Of a stretch of DNA of 8,352 nucleotides, positions 1 to 5,752 are shown piece by piece (the first letter of the stretch is position 1; the number at the start of each line of letters is the position of its first letter). The position numbers and the translations under genes were made by a program. The DNA is from Deltaproteobacteria bacterium UBA6967 (GTDB taxonomy: Bacteria; SAR324; NAC60-12), in assembly GCA_002450295.1 (NCBI GenBank), contig DJYX01000217.1, positions 1 to 8,352 of the forward strand, read 5' to 3'. The notes below the pieces were generated by a model. That model ran no database searches, was not told where the DNA came from, and was given only the letters and a program-made list of their open reading frames with translations.

Positions 1-308
1 TCCTTACTCTGGGCCTGACCTGTCACCCTATGCTGAATCGGTTTCTGCAAGTGATTCTGATCACTCCCAAGTGAAGATTGCCTGGCTAATTCTTGATGAG
101 CCTCAGGCGCTGCTTTCTGCTGTTGAAGTGCCAGCAGACGCTGGTGGTACAGTTCGGTCAGACTTGGGAGATTGTCTTCACGAACAAGGTTTCGTTGCTG
201 TAGTCCCAAGTTGTAAATGTATCGGCAACCCATGGCCGCACGCAGTAGATACTTCTCCTGCAAGGGCGTAGGTTCTAGCCGAAATTTGTAGACTCGGGAT
301 ACCAGCAT
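1..308 (-). CDS. tnpB: TnpB-like protein (IS200/IS605 OrfB family), N-terminal part, runs off the window
   Basis: The frame opens after a TAA at 318-320, starts at ATG 308 and stays open for 102 codons to the window edge. Its first 40 residues (MLVSRVYKFRLEPTPLQEKY, then LLRAAMGCRYIYNLGLQQR) follow the N-terminal helix-turn-helix pattern of TnpB/OrfB, 'YK.RLYPT..Q...L....G.CR..YN..L..R'. TnpB proteins are RNA-guided nucleases that help IS200/IS605 elements persist. The catalytic RuvC and zinc-ribbon parts would lie beyond the left edge, so intactness cannot be judged. Residues after about 45 (Q- and S-rich) match the family poorly, and no Shine-Dalgarno sequence precedes the ATG. Both suggest a decaying copy. 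The family call rests on the first 40 residues only. Confidence 0.55.
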   Translation of the reverse strand, partial: MLVSRVYKFRLEPTPLQEKYLLRAAMGCRYIYNLGLQQRNLVREDNLPSLTELYHQRLLALQQQKAAPEAHQELARQSSLGSDQNHLQKPIQHRVTGQAQSK

Positions 309-339
309 AACTTGAGGTTATGAGGGGGACGGGTATCTG

Positions 340-441
340 GGTTCCTGCTTCGTCGAAATAATGCGACCAATTGATAAGTCGGCTTACTTTTTCTCCACAG
401 GCGTAAATTTCGATGGTTTTCACCGTATTTGCTTCGCAGGC
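340..441 (-). pseudogene. Possible TnpB C-terminal tail fragment
   Basis: Reading leftward, the frame gives ACEANTVKTIEIYACGEKV, then about 10 residues, then DEAGT. Many TnpB proteins end after their zinc ribbon with a tail containing 'TVE..ACGE.V' and often 'EAGT', so this looks like the end of one. No upstream RuvC or zinc-ribbon sequence remains: the frame begins only after a TAA at 484-486 and has no stop where the tail should end. It lies directly before the N-terminal TnpB frame at 308, so the order is tail then head, implying two adjacent copies or a rearranged remnant. The match is short and made from memory of family tails. Confidence 0.35.
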
Positions 442-639
442 TAGTAAATTACAAAAAGAAATGCAACTACTTAGTAGATAAGTTTATTCATAAATAAATA
501 AAAAAGTGTTTATATAAATAATAATCATTGGCTTTCCGATAGCTTGCACAATCATCGCGTAGCGTCATCACTTCTCTTTTCTCTGATTACACAACTTTCA
601 ATACTGACTAGGGCAACAAGTAATCAACTGTGAACAGAC

Positions 640-945
640 CTTTGAGGTGATTCACAGAGAGGAAGATCAATGATTTAAAGAGGAAATCTTATCCTTCATC
701 TCGAAGGGGTCAGAATATTTATTATCAGCAGAATAGATAGAGTGCATCATAAAATGGGTTCTTGCCGATTGGTAGAAATCATTAAGAAAACACTGGGAAT
801 TCGTATAGAGATTCAGAAACACATCTTCAGTAGATCTAATTTATTTCCTGGCTTTTTTACGAAAGAAGTCGGTTTGCCAAATTTGAATGGTTCTAGATAG
901 GAGTTTTTTTGAGGTCATTGACTTTAATTGATTTTATTTGTGACA
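640..945 (+). pseudogene. Decayed IS5-type DDE transposase remnant
   Basis: Pieces of an IS5-like transposase appear in order across different frames. One frame gives IKWVLAD ending near 774, like the 'VLADGGYRG' block holding the second catalytic aspartate. A second frame continues at once with LVEIIKKTLGIRIEI (about 769-816), matching the family's 'LVE.(I/V)K.TLGI.(L/V)EIVKR'. About 15 bases of the GGYRG part seem deleted between them. A third frame near 856-927 gives LRKKSVCQI, stop, MVLDRSFFEVIDF, resembling the 'LPKRWVVERTFAWL.R.RRLSKDYE' block with the final catalytic glutamate. In-frame stops and at least two frameshifts rule out function. The longest single open piece is ATG 754 to TAG 900 (48 codons). 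Outer limits and inverted repeats were not found. Confidence 0.5.
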
Positions 946-1377
946 ACGAAAAAACTCAGGAGAGGCAGAAAACTTTTAAGATCCCAAAAATCTCCTGCTA
1001 TCGACTATGACTAATTCAGTTGGTAGTACTCGATTACTTCTTCTTCTATTATCGAAAAAATCAATCCATGAAGCATAGCTAAAGACGCTCACTAATAATT
1101 TAGATATGACTGACAAGATCTCATTTAATTTTTAAATATTTATTGTCAGCTATCTTATTGTTAGAGCTTTAAATAGCACACTATTATCTATACTCAGATC
1201 TAAAATTAAATTTCAAAGTTTATTACTATCTAAGTCTTACTATATTTTCACTCAAAAGTAGTTCAATATACAACTATCTCTAATCAATATTCTAGGAAAC
1301 TCATAGGGAATCTTTAGCGCATCAAAGATTTCGAAACTGATCACTAAAGGCCTATACTATTTATCTTAATTTACACT
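901..1377. other. AT-rich intergenic stretch without a recognisable gene
   Basis: No long open frame or RNA gene was found in this AT-rich sequence. The left end contains the last trace of the IS5-like remnant. A 7-bp inverted repeat (CAGGAGA at 957-963, TCTCCTG at 991-997) is about what chance would give. Position 1353-1358 (TATACT) matches a sigma-70 -10 box in 5 of 6 positions and could serve the structured element that starts at 1378. Confidence 0.5.
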
Positions 1378-1481
1378 TTGCCAAGGCAAGTCTGCTGGAA
1401 GAACGGTCAGCGTGATTCAAGCGACGTAGTCTTATTTCTACCTTGCTTGAACTATTGCTTAGCCGAGAGACTTGCCGGCAA
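1378..1481 (+). ncRNA. Candidate structured small RNA or small palindromic element
   Basis: A closing helix pairs TTGCC (1378-1382) with GGCAA (1477-1481) and, after a 2-nt bulge, GGCAAGTCT (1385-1393) with AGACTTGCC (1468-1476): 14 bp in all. Stacked directly inside is GCTG (1394-1397) with CAGC (1408-1411). Then a long hairpin runs over 1416-1451: TTCAAGC/GCTTGAA, continued by G-U and A-U pairs, one C-C mismatch and GTAG/CTAC, around an 8-nt loop. A weak CTA/TAG hairpin (1452-1462) could make it four-way. The G-U pair becomes C-A on the other strand, so a plus-strand RNA folds better. A TATACT box lies at 1353-1358 and a T5 run at 1492-1496. It matches no RNA family I recognise; it could instead be a MITE-like element. 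Confidence 0.4.
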
Positions 1482-1593
1482 TAGTGGTTAATTTTTCAGA
1501 TTCAATTGTCAAAGATCATCTCTTGGAGAATCTCGCCAGATTCCCCAGATGAAGATTCCCTTTACTTACCCGAAGATAAATGCAGAGAATCTT

Positions 1594-1620
1594 AAAAATT
1601 TAGTAGGGTTATAACCTACT
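1594..1620 (-). terminator. Rho-independent terminator of the downstream end of the 1628-4466 operon
   Basis: Eight bases after the stop codon at 1628, the minus strand reads AGTAGG, a 7-nt loop, CCTACT (arms 1615-1620 and 1602-1607), then AAA and a TTTTT run at 1598-1594. The stem is short and only moderately GC-rich, but the position right after the gene supports it. Confidence 0.5.
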
Positions 1621-1627
1621 TATTTGC

Positions 1628-2899
1628 TCAAAAGCCAACACCAATTGGCCAAAGAGTTTGACCAACATCGGTTCGAAAATAACTATGTAAACAGTGAAGT
1701 TTACCTATGTTTTGATAGGCACTCTGTAGCGCCTCTTCAACAGTTTTCCCAAGGCCGTTCACATCGGCGATCCGATGCCCTTTATCTAGGCCCTTATGAG
1801 ATTCTGTGTAGATACCGAGTGCATCTGATCGGACTTCATTCCACCAGAGATCACAGTCTATTTCTCCTTCTATTCGCACTGGTAGTGGTGGTACATCTTC
1901 CACAATGTAAGGATAACCATATCCAGCCAGTGTAAGTGTTCCTCCTGCTTGGATAGAATCTCGCCATTTGGTTTTGACCGCCTGGTTATTAGCTACCTCA
2001 CACAACGTCTTTACTGGATTTTCTAACATGCGTAACCAGAGAGCACCGGACGTCACTCCCATCCTCACATTATATTCAATCGGTACCCAGCGGTCTTGTT
2101 GCCTCATTGCAGTGACTTGCAACGGACCGTGAAAGTTCACTTTCTTTAGCCACGGTTGCAGCGGATGAATTAAATCTTTTGCCAATCCATATCGATCTGC
2201 AGGATCCTGCTCAACAATCCCTCCTAAGGGAGCTCCAGCAACAGGCCCCATGTTCCCTGTGAAAGCCCGCTTGTACTCCTGATTACTGATCTGGCTAATA
2301 ATTTCGCCATTGCTTACAAAAACGAAGTGACCTGCTTCCACATTTCCCAAATACTCCTGGAGAAAGAGTCCTTCTGCGTAATCAACACATTTTATCCAGC
2401 CCCACGTGTCCTCTACTGTTTCGCAAACAATCGTATGTACTGGACTGAAGGGTGAACAAATTGGATTTTTTAGTACATAAGGCCTTGGATCATTACGAAG
2501 AATCTCTTCAGCCTCCAAACGATTTCTAGCATAGTAACTACGTGGTATTGGGATACCGTATTGCTCACAAAGCCGCATTGCGAAATCCCTATCTACTTCC
2601 AATCGAGTAGCTTCTTTAACCGGAGAGAGAATGGGGATACCCCGCTGTACCAAATCAGGTCCCCATGATTGAGTTTGCCAATCGATTGACATTGGGATCA
2701 CTAGATCTGGTGGATGTTTGTCAAAGAGCGTTAGCAGTTGCGGATGCCTCCGGGCCTCATAAACCTCTCCACAAAGAGAAGCTCCATAGTGGCCATAATT
2801 TCGAGTCAGGTAAGTATGGACCTCAGCACCATCTTCTCGACAAATTTGTGCCATTGCATGAGCAAACGATCCCACGCCCAGAATCCAGACACGAGCCAT
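1628..2899 (-). CDS. PurD-like ATP-grasp protein (phosphoribosylamine-glycine ligase paralogue)
   Basis: The 423-residue protein has the whole PurD (GAR synthetase) layout: an N-terminal nucleotide-type fold (ARVWILGVGSFAHA, 2-15), DLVIPM (65-70), GIPILSPVKEAT (87-98), an ATP-grasp core, and the C-terminal PurD domain (GHRIADVNGLG, 374-384; YFRTDVG, 407-413). NQEYKRAFTGNMGP (206-219) matches PurD 'AQDHKRA.DGD.GP', and IEYNVRMG (274-281) keeps the Glu and Asn that bind metal. PurD catalyses ATP-dependent joining of phosphoribosylamine and glycine. Here the 'GGREHA' motif is GSFAHA, the glycine-rich ATP loop 'ADGLAAGKG' is NPICSPFSP (145-153), and 'FGDPE' after the metal site is MGVTSG. A different carboxylate-amine ligation is therefore likely. 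ATG 2899 lies 12 nt after the upstream stop, with AAAGAG upstream as a weak ribosome site, consistent with translational coupling. Confidence 0.75.
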   Translation of the reverse strand: MARVWILGVGSFAHAMAQICREDGAEVHTYLTRNYGHYGASLCGEVYEARRHPQLLTLFDKHPPDLVIPMSIDWQTQSWGPDLVQRGIPILSPVKEATRLEVDRDFAMRLCEQYGIPIPRSYYARNRLEAEEILRNDPRPYVLKNPICSPFSPVHTIVCETVEDTWGWIKCVDYAEGLFLQEYLGNVEAGHFVFVSNGEIISQISNQEYKRAFTGNMGPVAGAPLGGIVEQDPADRYGLAKDLIHPLQPWLKKVNFHGPLQVTAMRQQDRWVPIEYNVRMGVTSGALWLRMLENPVKTLCEVANNQAVKTKWRDSIQAGGTLTLAGYGYPYIVEDVPPLPVRIEGEIDCDLWWNEVRSDALGIYTESHKGLDKGHRIADVNGLGKTVEEALQSAYQNIGKLHCLHSYFRTDVGQTLWPIGVGF

Positions 2900-2911
2900 G
2901 TTCTAACTCTT

Positions 2912-3601
2912 TTACAATTTACATCCATGTAACATCTCGCGTTTTTGCGCGAAGCCCTTGATCTTCTTCATCACAAAGCCAGAGTCTTCCAGACCCTTTC
3001 TCACATGACTGGCTGCCGTGTAGGTAGCACAGGTTCCTTCAGGACAAGTGATCCGAGCCACTTCTCGCAAAACATCCATTGTCCACATCTCAGGATTCTT
3101 TTTGGGACTGAACCCATCCAGAAACCAGGCATCAACTTGGTTTGATTGCATAACTTGCAGCGCTGGCAATACCTCTGCGTGATGCAACCTTAACTTGATT
3201 CGTTCTTCCGGCCACTCCTGCCAATCAGGAAGCAATTTACTGCTCGAATGCTTTGCAGCCAGGAGCATTTTCGAGAGAGTTTTCAGTTCTTTCCACTCTT
3301 GGTGGATTAACTTCAACTGCTCTCGATCTAGTGGGAATCCCTCAATCGATTCAAAATATAACCAGCTATCCTGAGCTCGGGTTTCCCGCCACAGCTGCCA
3401 GGTAGCCAAAAAATTCAAGCCTGTCCCAAATCCAGCCTCACCAATACGAAAAATACTTTTTTTCTGCCATCTTTCGGACACACGATTCCCTTGCAGAAAG
3501 ACGTATCGGCTCTCTGCCAGACCATCACTCCGAGAATAATAAATGTCCTCAAATCTTTCAGACCAAGGAACTCCATTGTTCCAGTCAAGCCGCTCTGTCA
3601 T
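2912..3601 (-). CDS. mnmD: tRNA 5-methylaminomethyl-2-thiouridine methyltransferase, MnmC methyltransferase domain only (MnmD-type)
   Basis: The 229 residues match the N-terminal methyltransferase half (DUF752) of MnmC throughout. Visible are LDWNNGVPWSERFEDIYYS (5-23), GLAESRYVFLQGN (27-39), the SAM-binding EAGFGTGLNFL (55-65), DAWFLDGFSPKKNPEMW (157-173) with the conserved catalytic-site Asp, and the end motif GF.QKREML (216-224). This enzyme transfers methyl from SAM to nm5(s2)U34 in the tRNA wobble position, giving mnm5(s2)U. The FAD-dependent oxidase half of E. coli MnmC (the protein is about 670 residues) is absent, as in the stand-alone MnmD proteins. The gene lies 25 nt downstream of the membrane-protein gene and 12 nt upstream of the PurD-like gene, so the three are probably cotranscribed. 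The start at 3601 fits the family N-terminus. Confidence 0.87.
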   Translation of the reverse strand: MTERLDWNNGVPWSERFEDIYYSRSDGLAESRYVFLQGNRVSERWQKKSIFRIGEAGFGTGLNFLATWQLWRETRAQDSWLYFESIEGFPLDREQLKLIHQEWKELKTLSKMLLAAKHSSSKLLPDWQEWPEERIKLRLHHAEVLPALQVMQSNQVDAWFLDGFSPKKNPEMWTMDVLREVARITCPEGTCATYTAASHVRKGLEDSGFVMKKIKGFAQKREMLHGCKL

Positions 3602-3626
3602 CAGAGGCTAGTGTTGAAACTATTCC

Positions 3627-4466
3627 TTACTGAGCCTGTTCTTCTGGTGGCGGTTCTTGCTGCTGCTGTTGAGGTTGGGAACCTCCGCTACTTAATCTGG
3701 ATACATTCTTGTAATTGTAGCCAATCGTGAATTTGAAGCCACTCTCAGAGTCTCGACTGAACATGCCAACACCAAAGGCCCAACTATCTGGATACTCCCA
3801 TCCGAGCCCAAGTAATTGCTGGTCATAGTTCTTGCCATCATCCATTTCGAGGAAGAAATTCAACTCGTTGGTCTTGGCCTCAATCACTGTCAATGAAGTA
3901 GAATAGGCATCTTCCGAAGCAGATAGACTGGCATACTCAAACTTCCACTGCAGGTCTGTCGGATTGCCTGAAACAATGCCGAGCCCAAGACCAGCAACTG
4001 AGTAACTGTCCTCTCCTGCCTTACCATCTCGCGAAAGGAAACTCGCATAGATATTATCGAAAAATTTCAGACCCAGGCCTAAGTCACTCGTTTCATTAGA
4101 AACATCACCACTGTAGGTTCCCATTCCATAGCCAATTGCGAATGCTTCACCTACCTTAAACCCACCTCGGAATCCAGTCCCATTGGTTGAATTTGCGCCA
4201 CCATCAACTGTTTCGTTAATGACGAAATCAACTTCACCTCCAGCACTTTCTCCGATTAGCGAGAAACCCACATCTTGTTTGGCAACATCTCCTGCATCTA
4301 ACATGTTGTAACGTAGGTTTCCAGTCTCTCTCCAGACTGCTCCAACTGGATTAATATGACTACGATTACTTGAAAGATAAGGAGTTGCTACCTGTGCCTG
4401 AGCAACTTCAGCTAATCCTAGTGCTGCTAGAGCGAATATCCATGTTCGCTGCAAGCGAATCTTCAT
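3627..4466 (-). CDS. Secreted, probable outer-membrane beta-barrel protein of unknown function
   Basis: The 279-residue protein starts with a signal peptide: positive KIRLQR, hydrophobic core, then AQA before Q25, a good signal-peptidase I site. The mature part alternates glycine-rich and aromatic or hydrophobic segments (GFRGGFKVGEAFAIGYGMG, 98-116; FAFGVGMF-like strands near the end; FTIGYNYKNVSRLSS), typical of amphipathic beta strands of a porin-like barrel. There is no membrane helix after the signal. The last 20 residues form a soluble Q/P/E-rich tail (QPQQQQQEPPPEEQ), so the barrel does not end with the usual C-terminal aromatic residue recognised by BAM. I do not recognise the family. 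AGGTGGAG stands 7-8 nt before the ATG and decides the start. It leads the operon with the methyltransferase and PurD-like genes; tRNA-Arg lies 78 nt upstream in the same direction. Confidence 0.7.
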   Translation of the reverse strand: MKIRLQRTWIFALAALGLAEVAQAQVATPYLSSNRSHINPVGAVWRETGNLRYNMLDAGDVAKQDVGFSLIGESAGGEVDFVINETVDGGANSTNGTGFRGGFKVGEAFAIGYGMGTYSGDVSNETSDLGLGLKFFDNIYASFLSRDGKAGEDSYSVAGLGLGIVSGNPTDLQWKFEYASLSASEDAYSTSLTVIEAKTNELNFFLEMDDGKNYDQQLLGLGWEYPDSWAFGVGMFSRDSESGFKFTIGYNYKNVSRLSSGGSQPQQQQQEPPPEEQAQ

Positions 4467-4544
4467 GACGGTTCTCCACCTAAAGATTTTAAATAGCGAT
4501 TCATTTCCCCACTAAATTTGGTTCACTAATACTTTGGCTGAGAG

Positions 4545-4617
4545 TGCTCCCACCGGGACTCGAACCCAGAGCTTCGGATTAGGAATCCAACGTTTTATCC
4601 GCTTAAACTATGGGAGC
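4545..4617 (-). tRNA. tRNA-Arg (anticodon CCT)
   Basis: The minus strand folds into a complete 73-nt cloverleaf. The acceptor stem is GCTCCCA/TGGGAGC with discriminator A. The D stem is GTTT/AAAC, and the anticodon stem TTGGA/TCCGA holds a 7-nt loop TTCCTAA with anticodon CCT (plus-strand 4581-4583), which reads AGG. The T arm is CTGGG, TTCGAGT, CCCGG. CCA is not encoded: the sequence continues CTCT. It lies upstream of the membrane-protein operon on the same strand and could share transcription with it. Confidence 0.96.
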
Positions 4618-4627
4618 GCAGTTGCAG

Positions 4628-4658
4628 AATAGACTATTCAGAGATTTTATAGTCTATT
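4628..4658. repeat. Perfect 10-bp inverted repeat just upstream of tRNA-Arg
   Basis: AATAGACTAT (4628-4637) is mirrored by ATAGTCTATT (4649-4658) around an 11-nt spacer. On the minus strand it sits 10 nt before the mature tRNA 5' end and contains TATAAA (4651-4646), a good -10 box whose start site would be about 20 nt before the tRNA; no convincing -35 box is seen. On the plus strand the second arm is followed by TATTTTAC, a weak terminator-like tail, but no plus-strand gene ends here. It may be a leader hairpin, an operator over the tRNA promoter, or a terminator. Confidence 0.4.
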
Positions 4659-4850
4659 TATTTTACACTCCTTACTCTGGAAAACGAGCAATCCATTGCA
4701 ACTCTACATTACAAATTTTCTAAGATGCATCTAAATCAATTTTCTTGTCACTGATGATTCTTTATTTTCTAATTAACTCCTATTATCCCACTTTAATTTA
4801 ATCATCACATTATTAGTTAATGCTGCTATAGACTATTTTATAAATCAAAA
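4659..4850. other. AT-rich intergenic sequence, nothing recognised
   Basis: Very AT-rich, with stop codons frequent in all frames. No RNA gene or coding frame could be supported here. Confidence 0.5.
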
Positions 4851-4879
4851 TTGATTGGCTTTCTATTCCCAGCTAAAGT
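4851..4879 (+). promoter_or_regulatory. Sigma-70-like promoter for the small membrane-protein frame
   Basis: TTGATT (4851-4856; 4 of 6 with TTGACA) and TAAAGT (4874-4879; 4 of 6 with TATAAT) are 17 nt apart, the optimal spacing. A start near 4886 would place the Shine-Dalgarno sequence almost at the RNA 5' end. In AT-rich DNA such matches are common, so this is supportive only. Confidence 0.25.
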
Positions 4880-4901
4880 TTACTGGCTAGGAGATTGATT
4901 C

Positions 4902-5057
4902 GTGTTTCAGCTCACTTTTTTCATCTTAATTATGATCGCTTTGACATTATATAAAAAATTCTATCCTGAAAAGTAGGCCTATAAATTTCCTCTGAAGGAA
5001 CATACCAAGTCTCATTGGTGGGAAGATCAGAACTTGTTACGAGAATCCGTTAGCTAA
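4902..5057 (+). CDS. Small single-span membrane protein frame with an in-frame amber codon
   Basis: GTG 4902 follows AGGAG (4889-4893) by 8 nt, a textbook ribosome site, and an in-frame TGA lies just before it, fixing the start. The first 24 codons give a hydrophobic span (FQLTFFILIMIALTLY) followed by basic KKFYPEK, i.e. an N-out/C-in membrane anchor, then TAG at 4974-4976. The same frame continues for 26 more sense codons (AYKFPLKEHTKSHWWEDQNL and on) to TAA 5055-5057. It then enters at once a hairpin with a cUUCGg tetraloop. The product is either a 24-residue hydrophobic peptide (type I toxin-sized), or a 50-odd-residue protein lost by a nonsense mutation or made by amber readthrough. No family recognised. 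Confidence 0.35.
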
Positions 5058-5076
5058 GCTGTTCTTCGGAATAGTT
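5057..5076 (+). terminator. Hairpin with UUCG tetraloop after the small frame
   Basis: AGCTGTTC (5057-5064) pairs with GAATAGTT (5069-5076) in 8 bp including two G-U pairs, closed by C(TTCG)G, one of the most stable RNA tetraloops. The 5' arm begins on the last base of the TAA stop. Only two T's end the stem, so it is a weak terminator or a 3'-end stabiliser. The G-U pairs favour the plus strand. Confidence 0.35.
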
Positions 5077-5566
5077 ATCCAGACAGCCAACAATTCAAAT
5101 CTGATTTTTCATTCTACACTAGGTTCTACTTATATCTTTTGAAGGATTTAGCCCTATCAACCTAGTAAGTATGATACTCAGTGCTATTGCCAAGCTTTTC
5201 CAAGTATTTTCTAGAAGACACAACGAGATAATATCCCATAGATTTTTTCCAAAAAAGTTCTGATAAATAATATTTTTAGGAAAATTTTAGTTCTACTATC
5301 CGACACCAGAGTTCTTTCCATAAAACTTTGCTGGGTAGGTAGTCAGGATCTTGGTAGAACTTGAACAAACCTAACTCACTGATTTCATGTCAATATTCTA
5401 CTTCCATCTTTAGGCGGAAAAAACGCACATAGTACTGTGGTAATTTCTCTTCCGATTCTCTTATTCAGAATAGGATAACAGACAGAACTTCAGAATGAAT
5501 GTAGCTGAAAATCTAGTGCATATTTCTCGGGACGGCACTGTGAGTCAATTCAGCTAAGCAGAGAAT
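5077..5566. other. AT-rich intergenic sequence without a supported gene
   Basis: Only short frames are present. A 26-codon minus-strand frame (5239-5162) with weak GGAA upstream and a 20-codon plus-strand frame (ATG near 5494) lack a good ribosome site or recognisable features. No tRNA, repeat array or IS fragment was recognised. Confidence 0.5.
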
Positions 5567-5732
5567 AGTACTCCGGGACAGAACTAGGTGATCCCGCTAT
5601 TAGTACTTGAGATGTTCTGGGTCAGCAGTCGGTGGGGATGCTTCCCGAAGAGATTTCGGTTGTGGCATCGGCAGGCGAGCACCCGAATGGTGGGCAAGCT
5701 GCGGTTCGGTCAGGCACCTCTCCTGGGTGCCT
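5567..5732. other. GC-rich hairpin-dense island downstream of the second fliS
   Basis: Position 5611-5730 is about 62% G+C by my count, in an otherwise AT-rich gap. Four hairpins lie in a row. (1) AGTACT 5567-5572/5602-5607 with CGGGA 5574-5578/TCCCG 5592-5596 inside. (2) GATGC 5637-5641/GCATC 5665-5669 enclosing CCGAA 5645-5649/TTCGG 5655-5659. (3) CACC 5680-5683/GGTG 5689-5692. (4) AGGCACC 5712-5718/GGTGCCT 5726-5732, a perfect 7-bp stem only 20 nt past the fliS stop. No T tract follows on the minus strand. Frames here are short: one minus-strand frame (ending at a TAA near 5599) reads TEPQLAHHSGARLPMPQPKS but has no usable start. It may be a structured 3' UTR or small RNA, or a coding fossil. 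Confidence 0.35.
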
Positions 5733-5752
5733 CCATTAGCATATCAAAGACC

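Noticed and set aside
178..423. 81-codon minus-strand frame read as one gene
   Set aside because: Its right part looks like a TnpB tail, but its left part lies over the TnpB N-terminal frame (308 to 1) in another frame, so it is not one protein.
486..566. 26-codon minus-strand frame with GAGAAG before its ATG
   Set aside because: Too short and without membrane segment, family motif or terminator; chance is sufficient.
957..997. 7-bp inverted repeat CAGGAGA/TCTCCTG
   Set aside because: About two such repeats are expected by chance in a region of this size, and there is no T run or gene end beside it.
885..1007. Open plus-strand frame of about 40 codons with AGGAG before a TTG
   Set aside because: It overlaps the end of the IS5-like fossil, has only a TTG start, and its product shows no recognisable feature.
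1..4680. Identical 12-mer TCCTTACTCTGG at 1-12 and 4669-4680
   Set aside because: Among all pairs in 8.3 kb one or two such matches are expected by chance, and the flanks do not extend it.
5582..5598. Minus-strand GCGGGATCACCT resembling the 3' end of 16S rRNA
   Set aside because: Only about nine bases agree, the CCTCC core is missing, and no rRNA helix 45 sequence precedes it.
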